64,000 bases of DNA from positions 13,533,572 through 13,597,571 of the forward strand of contig ML677364.1 in assembly GCA_007922305.1 (NCBI GenBank). The letters run 5' to 3'. The notes under the pieces were generated by a model, which did not search any database, was not told the DNA's origin, and worked only from the letters and a program-made list of their open reading frames with translations. The translations under genes were made by a program, and so were the position numbers. Below, one piece after another: positions 46,734-59,245 of this stretch; positions within the stretch are counted from its first letter, which is position 1; each line of letters opens with the position of its first letter. This DNA is from Dermatemys mawii. Lineage: Eukaryota > Chordata > Testudines > Dermatemydidae.

Positions 46734-47838
46734 CAGGTTTCACAGTAGCAGGCATGTTAGTCTGTATCCTCAAAAAGAACAGCAGTACTTGTGGCACCTT
46801 AGAGACTAAGGAATTTATTTAAGCATAAGCTTTCGCAGGCTACAGCCTACTAGTACCCAGAAGTAACCTACTACAGGACAGGCCCAACAAAGAAAATAAC
46901 AGAATGCCACTAGCCATCACCTTCAGCCCCAAACTAAAACCCCTCCAGTGTATCATCAAAGATCTACAATCTATCCTGAATGACTCTCCCTCACTCTCAC
47001 AGATCTTGGGAGACAGACCAGCCCTCGCTTACAGAAAGCCAGGCCCTCCATCTGAAGCAAATACTCACCAGCAACCACACAACAAAACACTACTGCAGAA
47101 CCTATCCTTGCAACAAATCTCGATGCCAACTCTGTCCACATATCTCTTCAAGTAACACCATCATAGGACCTACTCACATCAGCCTACTCACATCACATGG
47201 CCTCATCAGGGGCTCGTTCACCTGCACATCTACCAATGTGATATATGCCATCATGTGCCAGCCATGGTCCTCTGCCAGGTATATTGGACAAACCGGACAG
47301 TCTCTTCGCAAAAGAATAAATGGACACAAATCTGACATCAGGAATCATAATTCAAAAACCCGCAGGAGAGCACTTCAACCTCCCTGGTCACTTAGTAACA
47401 GACTTAAAGGTGGCAATTTTGCAACAGAAAAACTTCAAAAACAGACTCCAATGAGAAGCTGCCGAACTGGAATTAATTTGCAAATTGGATACCATTAACT
47501 TTGACTTTAATAGAGACTGGGAGTGGCTGGGTCATTACACAAACTGAATCTATCTCTCCATGTTAAATATTCTAGTACCTTCTTGTCAACTATCTGATAT
47601 GGGCCATCTTGATTACCACTACAAAGTTTTTTTTTCTCCCGCTGATAATAGATAATCTTAATTAATTAGCCTCCTAGAGTTGGCATGGCAACTTCCACCT
47701 TTTCATGTTCTCTGTATGTATATAGATATCTTCCTACTATATGTTCCATTCTATGCATCTGATAAAGTAGGCTGTAGCCCACGAAAACTTCTGCTGAAAT
47801 AAATTTGTTAGTCTCTAAGATACCACAAGTACTCCAGA
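46734..47838 (+). mobile_element. Penelope-like retroelement, 5'-truncated, inverted ends
   Basis: A 1.1 kb insertion flanked by an 11-bp duplication, TATATTTGTGT, at 46723-46733 and 47839-47849. The left end (46734-46865) is an inverted terminal repeat (CATGTTAGTCTGTATCC, GTGGCACCTTAGAGACTAA, AAGCATAAGCTTTCGC). The right end (from 47752) is the direct copy with CTGATAA at 47759-47765 and CACGAAAACTTCTGCTG. The body, about 46866-47751, holds the end of the coding region. The element lacks the reverse-transcriptase domain and is dead. Inverted or tandem partial terminal repeats and 5' truncation are known features of Penelope-like elements. Confidence 0.85.
46866..47498 (+). pseudogene. Penelope ORF 3' part with GIY-YIG endonuclease
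   Basis: This is the C-terminal part of a Penelope-like polyprotein in two registers. The frame of 46904-47155 carries the linker (PLAITFSPKLKPLQ, LGDRPALAYRKP). A frameshift near 47025-47060 moves to the frame of 46980-47498, which carries a Cys motif (YCRTYPCNKSRCQLC), then GSFTC, NVIYAIMC and ARYIGQTGQSLRKRINGH. These last words are the GIY-YIG nuclease core: VIY, then YIGQT, the conserved Arg in LRKR and the following H. The catalytic module is largely preserved except downstream of about residue 120, where the frame drifts. The Cys motif before GIY-YIG is typical of the Neptune/Penelope endonuclease class. No reverse-transcriptase motifs are present in the window. Confidence 0.82.
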
Positions 47839-47849
47839 TATATTTGTGT

Positions 47850-49264
47850 TTGAATGTGAGGAGAGGGTTTTTTTGTTTGTTTTTATTTTTATGGAAGATC
47901 TCAAGAGATTTGTTGGAATATATTTCCAGCTGGAACTAAATTATACTAATACGTATCTAATTTCTTTCTTTGCTGATCTAGACTTTTCTGTTTTCATCCT
48001 AGGAATACAGAAATTTCTATACCAGATCAGATAATGCTTCATGTATCCTTTCTCTAACAGTGACCAGTAGCAGATGCTTCAGGAAAAAAATGTATAGGAA
48101 TACCCAAAGTGATCATTTCTAAACTGATATGCCTAGGAGAGAAGTTTCTCTCAGGCAGTTAGGATGGAATTCACAAGGGACAAATAGGATGAACATTGCA
48201 ATACCTAATTTTTAAGCATCTTGTCACCAAGTGGAATTCACAGCCATGAGTTAGGCACTCAGTCTCCCTATACAATGCATGGTGAAAGTGAGGTACCTAA
48301 AAAAGGAATTCACAAAACTCAGCATTTTGAGCAGGGACCTGTAAGAAATGCTGAGAAGTCGGGTATGGCATCAGCCCTATTGCTCATACATTCAAGCAAC
48401 CCTTTGGTTCAATGAATATTTTATACAAAGTGGAAAAGCTTCAGCAGGAGAATTGAAAGAACCCACCACCCCAGAAAATCCTACAGTCTGGTAACTAGAG
48501 CCCTCCCTTTGCCTCTAGGAGACCTGCAGTCAAGCCTCTGCTCCACATCAGGCAGAGGATGGATTTAAAGCTGAGTTTTCCACATTCTGTAGCTCTGTGT
48601 AACCACTGAGTATTGTGAGTAGGGCCCAATTTGATAGAAATCTCAAAGGCAGCCTCTGAGCACACCTATTAGAGCAGGCCTCACAGGTGAGATAAGCTGG
48701 GGAACGCATTGTTTGTGAATTTTGCCAGTGTTAGGCATGAATTAGGTCCCAAACTGTTCAGTGGTGTTAGGAATAGGGTGGCTGTGTGCATTCCCACCAG
48801 CAGAAACTGACAGCTTGTCTACACAGTGCACGTTGCAGCTGCAAATGGCCCAGGTAGACCCTGAAGGCACTAAAAAAGTCTTGAGTGCATGTTATGAGGC
48901 AATACTTTAAATCAACATGATACAATTTTAAATTATATCTTGACTGGAATGAAAAAGTACAGTGATTCCCAGCAGACTGAAAAAAGTGATCAACGATAAA
49001 GATATCATACGCAAGACAATGGTCTTCATTATGAAGTCAAACCCTCAGTTTGCTTTACTAATTGCACTGTGGAATAACTTAAAATGTTGTGTTTTATCCT
49101 AAAGGTGATGCATCAGTGTCATTTATTTTACATCACCCCTGCTTCTCAGGCTCAGCCAATATTGATTAGACAGTCCATATTGTCTAGATCCAATAACCAG
49201 CATTCAACTAGAAGAAGCATTATCGAGTATAGGATAGGATTAGGGTTCTGATGGCTTTTAGTGA
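47850..49264. other. Mostly unrecognised DNA with a GTCTACAC-type fragment
   Basis: Near 48815-48875 the words GCTTGTCTACACAGTGCACG and GGTAGACCC suggest a fragment of a GTCTACAC MITE. The rest holds no gene I can support. Confidence 0.4.
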
Positions 49265-49390
49265 TGTCCTGCCTGTTTTATAGATCTGGACTCTATTCCA
49301 ACTATGCCACTGACTCACTTTGTAACATTTAGCTCCTCCTTAATTCTGTATTCCCATTAATAACATCGGTTTCATAATACTAAATTTTGA
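49265..49390 (-). repeat. MIR-like fragment, antisense
   Basis: GGACTCTATTCCAACTATGCC, CACTGACTCACTTTGTAAC and CTTAATTCTGTATTCCCATT follow the antisense MIR order (ordinary, TGCCACTGACT, TGTGACC, CTTAA, TTCCCCAT). Short and diverged. Confidence 0.4.
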
Positions 49391-50162
49391 GATCATTGGC
49401 TGAAGCATTCAAAGTAAGATGATTATTTATTTTGGGGGGGCTACTGCAAAAAGTGGGTACCCACCAATTTATGAGAAGAGATCTCTGTACTCGTCCATTT
49501 TACACCTGCTCCATCTGCTTCCAGAAAATGGCACTTTTGAGAACAATGTTCTTTCCCCTGCACCTGCTGTAAGATGCTGGCTCTATCTTTCCCAGAAATA
49601 CACCAATGCAAAGCCCAAGTTTTAGTGTTTCTGAGACTAAATCAAAGTAATATAATAGTTAGCATACAAAAAAATCTTTGTAACATTTGTATTACCCATT
49701 CCTTTTTGGATTTGCATACATGAGTGACTGTCCACGTGTCCACGTGTGTATGGTTGTCCCTTAACCCCTTCATTGTCTGTTACTAACCCCCAGAAGCACA
49801 TGTCTGAAGGGGAGTAGAGGCTAACATGCTTCTGCACCTCTATAACTGCCCTAATCTAGTGTTCTGATGATGCAGGCCTAAACTATCTTCCCAAGCTTCC
49901 CTCTCTCTAAATCTTTCCTATTCAGAGGGCCTTCTCTGTCCCAGCTCACTGTTCTGCTGAGTGAATAATGGATTTTTCTGTTTGCAGAAAAGCCTAAAAA
50001 AATAAAAAAAAATGCATTTCAGTTTGAACCAAAACCAAAGTCAGCAAATCAAAGTCTAAGAATTTTTAGGTTGGGTCACAACAGAAGGAGAAGGAGAAGG
50101 ACAAGGAGACGTAGAGGTGAAGCCTCTCTGATGAGCTTTAGCCCAGTAAAGGGGTGGATGTA
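49391..50162. other. Unrecognised non-coding DNA
   Basis: Includes a GAGAAGGAGAAGGACAAGGA purine run near 50088. Short frames show no domain. Confidence 0.5.
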
Positions 50163-50436
50163 GGCTGTGTCTACACTACAGACCTTACAGTGGCAAGCTG
50201 TAAGGTCTCCCATGTAACAACTCTATGTCGAAGGGAGAGAGCTCTCCTGTCAGCATAATTAAACCATCTAAAATGAGCAGCAATAGCTAAGTCAGTGGGA
50301 CAGTGTCTCCTGCCAACATAGCACTGTTCACACCAGTGCTTTTGTCGGTGATATTTATATCAGCTAGAGGCGTATTTTTTCCACACTCTTGATCAACCAA
50401 AGTTTTACCAACAAAATTGCTAGTATAAACATAGCC
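50163..50436. mobile_element. MITE with GGCTGTGTCTACACTA termini
   Basis: The left terminus GGCTGTGTCTACACTA at 50163 and right terminus TAGTATAAACATAGCC ending 50436 are inverted with three mismatches in 16. An inner hairpin near the left end pairs GACCTTACAG with CTGTAAGGTC (50182-50208). No clear target-site duplication was found. Confidence 0.75.
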
Positions 50437-51843
50437 ATAATAATACACTGCTGGTATAGGCAGAACATAAATTACAACACTCTGGCAACAAGGAAGAAGA
50501 AAGTTAGAAATTGTGACTCAGAGGTGTAAAGTCAAAATCTAGCTCACACAAAATGTTATTTTATCTGTAAATTTGGGAATACATTTGTAAAATCCCATTT
50601 TCCCTGGATATCCCCAAAACCAACACATAATGAAAAGCAATCCAATATGCAAAGTCATGAGTATAATTGTTTTCCTGTTGTGATTTTGTTTAGTACAAAA
50701 CTGAAAAACTTTAGCATGGTCTCGAGTTTATAAATGTCAACTAGACAAAACACTGTTCTTATGTTTTATTGCCTAATATATAAAAGTATTAATACAGTTG
50801 GGGTTGGGGGACAAAAAGCTGTTATGCTTAACAGTTGAATGCTCAACTTTTCAATCCTACTTTACTTTGAGAATGTATTTACATTTTGCACGAACAATCA
50901 ATTTTAAAGCTGCATTATCTTCCACTTGCAACTGATTAGAATTTTCAGTCACCCTCAAGAATGTGTTAAGTTATGTAAATATAACACATTCATATAGTCA
51001 GTGAAGCGTGATACCAATTCAATGCCTCCAATATGCTTGCATCCACCCATAGACAAAGGAGTGTTATCTGAAAAGAACTTAAATATACTATCAGGTTTCT
51101 ATGTATATGTCACATATGATGTTTCCCTGTGTCATATCATAAATAGAATATATAATTATATTCTATATAGGTTCTTATACTTACTCATCACTCTAGTATC
51201 TGATTGCCTGCCAATAGAGCATTAAGCAATGTGGCTATGTGTGTTCTCTTATGTCCACCAAAAGGGGACAATTTTGTGCAATGGAATGTTTTGTTTTCAT
51301 AGTGCATGAGGTTATTTTTCTGCTGTTGGGTTGTTATCTTTTGAGGGAGGGGGGTATTTTAAAATATACACATTCTATGCATTTAGGAGAGGCCCTGTAA
51401 TACAGTGGGGAATGTCCAGAACTGGGGCTAAAGAGAACTGGGTTCAGTCACTTTGCCATATCTGTGCCTCTATCAAGCTGGTGTGGCTCTTCAGCTATGG
51501 CAGGCTGAAGGAAAACTGATTTCAGACTGAGAATATTAAGTGTGGCCAGCCCAGCTGGTTTGTAAAAGTAGTGTTGAGGAATGGGTGTGCACCACTGACC
51601 CTAGCTAATGGGGCAAGGTGGAACAAGTATTGATGACATGTTTCTAAGTGTTACTCTTTGCTAAGTCAAAGAAATGTACCTTGCATATGGAGTGGAAGGT
51701 GATGAAGTTTGTGATGGTCCATAATTCCTGTGGGAATTCACTCCACCATCTTAGAGTAGTCCCCAAGAAAGCTTTGTCTCCTACATAGATTAACTTTACT
51801 TAACTGTCTGCCGTAGTCTTCATCTTGAAGCTTTGTCAGTATT
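50437..51843. other. Unrecognised AT-rich DNA
   Basis: No gene was recognised. A weak MIR-like order (CTAAAGAGAACTGGGTTCAG, CACTTTGCCATATCTGTGCC) occurs near 51428-51480. Confidence 0.45.
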
Positions 51844-52145
51844 TTAGGCCAGGTCTGCACTACCACTGCTGGTCGATCTAAACTACGCAATTTGAGTTAT
51901 GTTTGTAGCGTAACTCAAGTTGATGTAGCTTAGATCTACTTACCGCAGACTCCACACTACTCTATGTCAATGGGAGATGCTCTCCCGTCGAAATTGCTTA
52001 CGCCTCTCTTTGAGATGGAGTACAGAAATTGATGGGAGAGTGCTCTTCCATCAGTTGAACATGTCTTCCCTAGACCCACTAAATTGATGCCACTGCATTG
52101 ATTTCAGGATCTGACTTAGCTCCATTGTGAAGAAAAGCCCTTAGA
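51844..52145 (-). mobile_element. MITE with internal hairpin, reverse orientation
   Basis: The left terminus AGGCCAGGTCTGCACTACC and right terminus GTGAAGAAAAGCCC are decayed inverted repeats. An internal hairpin pairs GATCTAAACTACGCAATTTG (51875-51894) with a complement ending at 51936. CTCTCCCGTCG and GATGGGAGAG are shared with the MITEs at 13060 and 28527, but in opposite order. Confidence 0.7.
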
Positions 52146-55100
52146 TACCCTAAACTCAGGTTCTGGAGCACCTTGAAGATAAGGATTGAAACCTATGTTT
52201 CATTTAAAGCACATATCATGTTATCCATGAACACTAGGTGGTTTCACCTTTTTCAGATATTCTTTTAAATATCCAATTGCCTTTGCACACATTTTTCACT
52301 CCATGTTCTTTTTCAGTTAAAACTGTTTTCCAGTGTATTCCATTATACTTCCAAGAATATATCCCTTTTCCACTAAAGGCCATTCCACAGTTATAATAAT
52401 AGGACTGTGTGAGAAGATAATATATATGTATATTAAAATGGGAGTTGATAGTGACTTCTATATTTAGATTTCCTAAAACTTTCCATTATAAAATATCCTC
52501 ACATCTTTTTTTTCAAGATTCTCCAGCTCTTCTACCATTTGCAACCGTCCTTTGAAATTTTGCATGGAGAAAGCCTTTAGGATAGAGAAGTATATGATCT
52601 TACCCCCATGTAATTCCCTTCTTTAGTTTGCATTGTCTAGGAATCTTGGGTAAGATGCCAAAACATAACCAAACATGAGGATTCTCATCCAAGGTTCAAC
52701 CCAGCACTAGCAACATATACTGTGCCAGGGAGCTGTTGTTGTTCTGTGGGAGAAGTGACACTTCTGTGGGGGAGAATAAGTGACACTGATTCACTGGGAT
52801 GGACTTTCCACAACCACCTGTTGGACTCAGTACATAATACTAGGAATTCATTCCCCATACTTCTGGAAAAACAGTTTTCTCCTGCTGTCATCCACTGTAA
52901 TTATCCCTGTAACTCATATGGTAGAAACTTGTGATGAAGGTTCATTATTCAAGCTCTGTTGATGATGCTTGGTAGAAGGAGTAGTTACAGTTTTATACAA
53001 TAGAAATTTTTTGTGCGCTTTCCTTTAAAAAATTCAGTGTAGGAAATCACATTTTTAAAAAGGAATTTCAAATAAATTTATTTTGGTTGCATAGTCAAAT
53101 ACTCAGAAGTTTGGAAATGCCTAAGGCGCTTTCTGTGTATGTTTACAACAGGGTCCTGAGCCAGACTGGATCCTTTAGAAAATAACATTATACAAGTAGT
53201 GAGCAATCAATCATCCACCTTAACTTTGCTCATACATCACTTTACATCTGAACTTAAAGCATATAGGTTTTTGATTTTGTTTATTTATTTAAAAAAAATT
53301 ATGTAACAAAAAACTTGAAAGGTGTAATTTGTTCAGCTGAAAGATAGAAAAAAGCATGAATGTTAGAGTATAAGGAATCTGCTGATCAGTAATAATCTTA
53401 GGAGTTCTGCTCTAAGAATATGAAATCTGGGGAGGGGTAAATTGGCTGAAAAACTTTTCTGGCAAAACTGGCAATACTAAACTATTTCATGAATTTGTTG
53501 TTTCAGAAAAAAACAAACAAACCCAAAGTTTAGGGAAAAAACCTTTTCATTTCAACTATTTTGAAATGAAACACTTTGATCTTTTAGTTTGAAATGACTT
53601 TTGTTAAAAAACAATAAATCAGGATAGAGTTGAAGAACAAGGTACCCAATGAGCAGGAGGCAGTATATATGCATGTGGCTTAGAGAGGGAGTAGCGGATA
53701 AGGGAAAAGTAGTAGATGGAGGAAAATCATTAATAACCAGATGTGTCTTTTTCACTAAATCAATTTCTCTGATTTTTTTTTCAGTGAGCTACTGAGTAAA
53801 CAGTAAACAGTTTACAAGATGGGGTGTGTCTATTTCTGTAGGTTCTCCTGCAAGACAAATGGTTATCTTCAGTTATTTTTTTCCTGAGATATTATTCATT
53901 TCTATCATCAATTGTGTTTAATTCAGGTGAGTAATTCCTCTGCTGTTTTGTATGATCCTCCATGATTATATATTCTTTCAAGCCCTTATTATAATTCTAC
54001 TGTTCTGAAATTTGTTTGCCGAAGTAGGTTCCGGAGTCTTGTTTATAGCATGTTTATTTAAATGCATACTCTATGCTAAACTATGTTTCTTGATTGCTGT
54101 TATCAACCCATTCAATCAAGAAATATCATAGCTTAACACAGCAGTTTGCATAAAGACCGGGGGAAAATCACCGTGGAAACTTCAGTCCAGTAAACAAAAC
54201 TCTGATGCATTGTATGTATTTCCAGAATAGAGAGAGACAGTGCAACTCTTCACCCTCAACTAAGACTCAACATTGGTAATATATGGCACCATAAAATCCT
54301 GAGTATTGCAAAAATGTTTTCAATGTAGCATATCACCTACATTTTCCTAAAATTATTATTTATAATTTTTTGACAAGTCAAATTTGTGAAGGGATAGTAT
54401 ATAAATGCTGATGATACAGAGGTGATGCAAATACCATTCTGCTTTTATTTTATTGGTTTTCAAAACTCTTTATTATTATTTTCTCTAATTGTACCTTCAT
54501 ACTGCTTTCTTTTAAACTTTTATCTAACTTATCACTGTTTTTATATGCTTTGTTATTGCAGACTTTACAAGTTGTTCCCCTTTAAATGGTTCCAATAACT
54601 GGAGTGTGTATACTGTTGCACACATCAAAAAAAAGCTGCCAGAAATTTCTTTTCTTTTCCTCAAGAAACCTGACCACTTCGCTTATAGCTCTGGTGTTCG
54701 AAAAAATATGCTGATATGTCGAAATTAAATTAAGGAACTTAGGGTTTTACTTAATGCAGTGAATTAAACATTTTAATCACTATAATTAAAAAGACAAGTG
54801 CTTGCTGTAGACATCTTATTGACAAGAATAAAATAATTAAACAAAATGTCAATGACTCTTGCTTATATTAGGTAAATAAATGAACTATTTCAGGAAAGTT
54901 GGAACAAACAGATGAAGTGATAAAAATAATTGACATAACTTTTATAATATTGTTATGCGTTGGGCTAAATCTCATTAAATCTGGAGGGAAGGGCGAGGGG
55001 ATAATAACCACTACCCCAGTATTAAAATAGCTATAAGAAAGAGTTACGCTCCTTTATGGAACAATAGCATCTTCCATCCCAACAGAGGCATGTCACTGAT

Positions 55101-56369
55101 CGAATGCACTGTGAGGCCACTCAGGAATTTGAGCTTTGTAGGAGTGCGACTTGGATGGGTATTCTTTGGTACAGATTTGTGTGAAAGAGAGAGAGGGAGA
55201 ATCATAGGTGTAATTTGATTTCTGTATTTTTGGGGGGCAGCAGCTCCATCCAGGCCTACGGGGCTGTGCATGGGGGTCAAATTCCACATCTGTCCAAAGC
55301 TGGGGGTGATATGAAGGATTTTGAGCTACTGTATTTTGTTTTCAAGCACAACACTGAAAAACACTGCTTTGCCATCATTAACTGAAAATAGGGAGCAAAA
55401 AGAAATTAAAATTGGTAAGAAGTAGGGTGGTAGCAGTAAATCATAACCTTACAATGCATAAGTTAACAAATAAATTTACATTAAAGAAATAAGGTAATGG
55501 CTTATAGTTTAAAAGTTTGGTAATTTTAAGTGTGCAATCAATGTTGGCATACAGCCAACGACAGTTTGATGGCAGTTCCAAACAGTTCAGCCATTGACTA
55601 ATGTTTTGATAGGCAGGGTGTGGATGGAAGTCAGATAAAGGTCATTCCAAAACTTCAGGGAGAGTCACCATCGATTTAGCAGTTGTGATTGATCTATGAG
55701 TGTGAACCAGTCAGAGAGGATCTGAAGATGATTGGTATGTAAATTCCAGGATTGAAATGTAAGCCAATCAGAACAGGCCAAAAACTATATGAAGCAGAGA
55801 GCCAGCAGGCAAAAGTTGGTTAGGAGAAGGAGCAGAAGAAGGAGAAGATAAGAGACACCTAAAAGAGTAAAGAACAGCAAAGAAGAAGACCCAAAGGAAG
55901 AAGCAAGTGCAGGGTGGCAGCAGCAGCGGTGTTGCTGGGAGAGAGCAAAAAGACCCTGACAGAACAGAAGGAAATAAAAGTTTGTAGACAGTAAGCATGC
56001 CAGCCATAGTACAGGATACAGAATAGAAATAGGATTAACAAATGTGTATATTTGGGATAATAAGGTTGAATGTCTCCATGTGTATGTTTGTTACTGTTTA
56101 TAAAATTTGAAGTATATTAAGATTGCTGTGGGTATCCTGAATGTGATTGATCATGTGCAAACATAATCACTTAAGGCATTCCAACAGTATCACATTACAG
56201 CCTTGAGTACTTTAGCTTGCATACATGTGCAAAAGTCTTTTTTCATGTTTTAAATTAGGTTAGATTAATTTTATTGAGAAAGATTGGTTACACTAAATAA
56301 AGGAAAAGTACAGCATTGGTGTCAGTCCTTTAAGTGGAGGGCTATATCCGTGTCCTCCCAGCAGTGGAC
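52146..56369. other. Mostly unrecognised AT-rich DNA
   Basis: About 4.2 kb without a gene. 53440-53620 has the TCAAAAT/GAAATGAAAC texture seen at 7290. Around 55740-55800 CCAATCAG followed by AAAACTATATGAAG resembles CCAAT and TATA boxes, as in an LTR promoter, and AAATAAAAG follows near 55971, but I found no matching ends. Short frames show no domains. Confidence 0.4.
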
Positions 56370-56812
56370 AGATCTAGTCTATTCTGAGCAGTTTCCTCAA
56401 GGGCATGGGGAGATCTCTGGTAAACCCTGGAAATTTCACTAGGGTGGAACCCCTCATTTTACCCTGCAGGTTAGCATCTGAAGCAAGCAATAGGAGGGCT
56501 ACTTTGGGATCCCTGAATCTGTTCTTGGGGCAACAGAGTGGTAACATCCAAACTATGATCATAGAACAGCAGGAGAAACAAGGAAAAGCAGACACAGAAA
56601 GGGAGAAAAAAGCCAGACAACAGCCTGAACAACTGAGAGTGTGGCCCTGAGAAAAATCTTAGTGTGCGAGAGCTGAATGCTGCCTAAACGGGGCTTGGAG
56701 TTATAAGTGAACAAGCTATCTCCTGTTGTTTGATTCCTTTTGGAACAGGAATCTGTACATTCTTTGTAAATAAACAGGATTGCATTAAAGATGCCTTGAT
56801 TCAACCTCAGTT
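56370..56812 (-). repeat. Dispersed repeat R1, copy 3
   Basis: On the minus strand it has CTTTAATGCAATCCTGTTTA, TTTACAAAGAATGTACAG, TCCTGTTCCAAAAGGAATC, AAACAACAGGAGATAGC and CTCAGGGCCACACTCTCAG, the same order as copies 1 and 2. Frames at 56374-56804 (minus) follow the repeat and show no domain. Confidence 0.6.
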
Positions 56813-57137
56813 TCCTCTCCTAACTGAAACAATCTGCAGGCCCTTAAACTTTGGCTAACTTTTCAAGTCAAAAGGGATAACAACATAACACAGCAATGAA
56901 TAACTGATACTGCCACCACTCTGCTGTGTCCTCTTACAGAATATATCTGGGATTCTCTCTTTCAATATTTTAGTAAGAAAATAACCTCTATTGGCAGTAA
57001 TTCTATTTATCATCAATAAATATTAGCAACTGAACTTAGTGAGTTCAGGGCAATATTTCTGCTCTTTGTTTCTTCTACTGCCCTTTCATCTTTTTCTGTG
57101 TTTCTTTCCCTCCCTCTATTTTTCTTTGGTTGGTCAG

Positions 57138-57290
57138 GGCACTAGTTTAAGGCACAGAGAAGATGTGTATTCAAGTCTCTGCTCTGTCATAGAATCCGCC
57201 ATAAGTTGCTTAGCCTCTTTGTTCACCATCTGTGAAATAGCCCTACACTTGAGGTGGCATTTACACAGGGAAATAAACTAATTGAAGTTT
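57138..57290 (-). repeat. MIR/CORE-SINE-like fragment, antisense
   Basis: GGGCACTAGTTTAAGGCACAG, TATTCAAGTCTCTGCTCTG, TTGCTTAGCCTCTTTGTTC, CATCTGTGAAATAG and GAGGTGGCATTTACACAGGG follow the antisense MIR order. Confidence 0.6.
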
Positions 57291-57517
57291 GCCCTATCTT
57301 ACCTCGGTGCTGGAAAAAGGAGATGGTTACTTTTTTGTGTGTGTCCTTTCTTCTCTCTCTGTATTTTTTTATTCCATGTTGGTCTCTCTCTTTTACATAT
57401 TTACATTTCTGTCTTCTGTCCTTTTCCCTCTTTCCCTCTCTCCTGCCCCTTTCTATAGGACATCTCTTCTCTCCATGGGATTTCTGATCTGCTAGTCTCC
57501 CTTGAGCCCAAGCAGGA

Positions 57518-57519
57518 GA

Positions 57520-57552
<33 letters not shown>

Positions 57553-57560
57553 TCACTCTC
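57518..57560. repeat. (CT)n(CA)n compound microsatellite
   Basis: A CT run of about 11 units followed by a CA run and CACTCACTC. It causes the Arg/Glu-rich minus-strand frame at 57223-57552. Confidence 0.95.
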
Positions 57561-58049
57561 ATATATGATGTAAGAGTTTGATTTATGTGAACTTTTCCAC
57601 AAATTACCTTTTTATTTATTATACCACATCTTTTATTTGTCTTGTTACATTGTGAGATATTGTTAGAGAACTGATTTTCACATTTATATCTGCATTATAA
57701 AGCTAGTGGGTTATTTTTGGATGAGGTGGGAGTTTTCATTACATAATAGCTATTTTGGTATGGCACAGGGTTCTCTGTAGGTGACTGCATATTATTTGAA
57801 AATGTGTAACCATTTAAAAGACAATCTGATCAGGATTTCTTTCAGTTTTTTAATTGGTGATTTTTGGTTAATCCACTGAGACATTATCTAAGCCTATTAT
57901 ATTGAATCCTTATTTTAAAGTAACTTTATCACACTGCATTTGAGTACATTCAAAGAAAAATATTTTTGCTATTTTAGGACATAAATATTATATGTACATA
58001 GGTGCCAACACTTTCTAACAAAAAAAGAAGATGGTAAATATCCATAATT
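57561..58049. other. Unrecognised AT-rich DNA
   Basis: No feature is supported. Confidence 0.5.
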
Positions 58050-59245
58050 AAGAACATAAGAACATAAGAAAGGCCGTACTGGGTCAGACCAAAGGTCCAT
58101 CTAGTCCAGTATCCTGACTACCGACAGTGACCAATGCCAGGTGCCTCGGAGTGAGTGAACCTAACAGATAATGATCAAGTGATCTCTCTCCTGCCTTCCA
58201 TCACCCCACTCTAACAAACAGAGGCTAGGGACACCATTCCTTACCGATCCTGGCTAATAGCCATTAATGGATTTAACCTCCATGAATTTATCCAGTTCTC
58301 TTTAAACCCTGTTATAGTTCTAGCCTTCACAGCCTCCTCAGGCAAGAAGTTCCACAGGTTGACTGTGCTCTGTGTGAAGAACTTCCTTTTATTTGTTTTA
58401 AACCTGCTGCCCACTAATTTCATTGGGTGGCCCCTAGTTCTTCTGTTATGGGAACAAGTAAATAACCTTTCCTTTTTCACTTCCTCCATACCACTCATAA
58501 TTTTATATACCTCTATCATATCCACCTTTAGTCTCCCCTTTTCCAAGCTGAAAAATCCTAGCCTCTTTAATCCTCATATGGGACCCTTTCCAAACCCCTA
58601 ATCATTTTAGTTGCCCTTCTCTGAACTTTTTTCTAATGCCAGTATATCCTTTTTGAGATGAGGAGACCAGATTTGTATGCAGTATTCAAGATGTGGATGC
58701 ACCATGGATTTGTATAAGGGCAATAAAATATTCTCCGTCTTATTCTCTATCCCTTTTTTAATGCTTCCTAACATCCCGTTTGCTTTTTTGACTGCCGCTG
58801 CACACTGCATGGACGTCTTCAGAGAACTATCCACGATGACTCCAAATTCTTTTTCCTGATTAGTTGTATCTAAATTAGCCCCATCATATTGTATATACAG
58901 TTGGGGTTATTTTTTCCAAAGTGCATTACTTTACATTTATCCACATTAAATTTCATTTGCCATTTTGTTGCCCAATCATTTAGTTTTGTGAGATCTTTCT
59001 GAAGTTCTTCACAGTCTGCTTTGGTCTTTACTATCCTGAGCAGTTTAGTATCATCTGCAAACTTTGCCACCTCACTGTTTACCCCTTCCTCCAAATCATT
59101 TATGAATAAGTTGAATAGGATTGGTCCTAAGACTGACCCTTGGGCAACACCACTAGTTACCCCTCTCCATTCTGAAAATTTACCATTTATTCCTACCCTT
59201 TGTTCCCTGTCTTTTAACCAGTTCTCAATCCATGAAAGGTTCTAG
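58050..59245 (-). pseudogene. CR1 LINE ORF2 end with partial reverse transcriptase
   Basis: A 1.2 kb 5'-truncated CR1 copy on the minus strand. It enters in the palm of the reverse transcriptase. The active-site box reads KFADDTKLL (about 59064-59038) and is followed by LNDWATKWQMKFNVDKCK and VMHFGK. After a frameshift near 58840-58870 come KKANGMLGSIKKGIENK and the YKSMVHPHLEYCIQIW thumb motif, then a block with RLFTCSHNRRTRGHPMKL and STVNLWNFLPEEAV near the C-terminus. The non-coding 3' end has the CR1 signature (complement of GGTCAGACCAAAGGTCC) and a TTCTTATG-type tail seen at 58051-58071. Two or more stops and at least one frameshift make it inactive. Confidence 0.9.

Noticed and set aside
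50163..50436. 8-bp hAT target duplication for this MITE
   Set aside because: Flanking 8-mers do not match, so the superfamily was left open.
57223..57552. Arg/Glu-rich minus-strand frame
   Set aside because: Translation of a CT/CA microsatellite and neighbouring pyrimidine-rich DNA.
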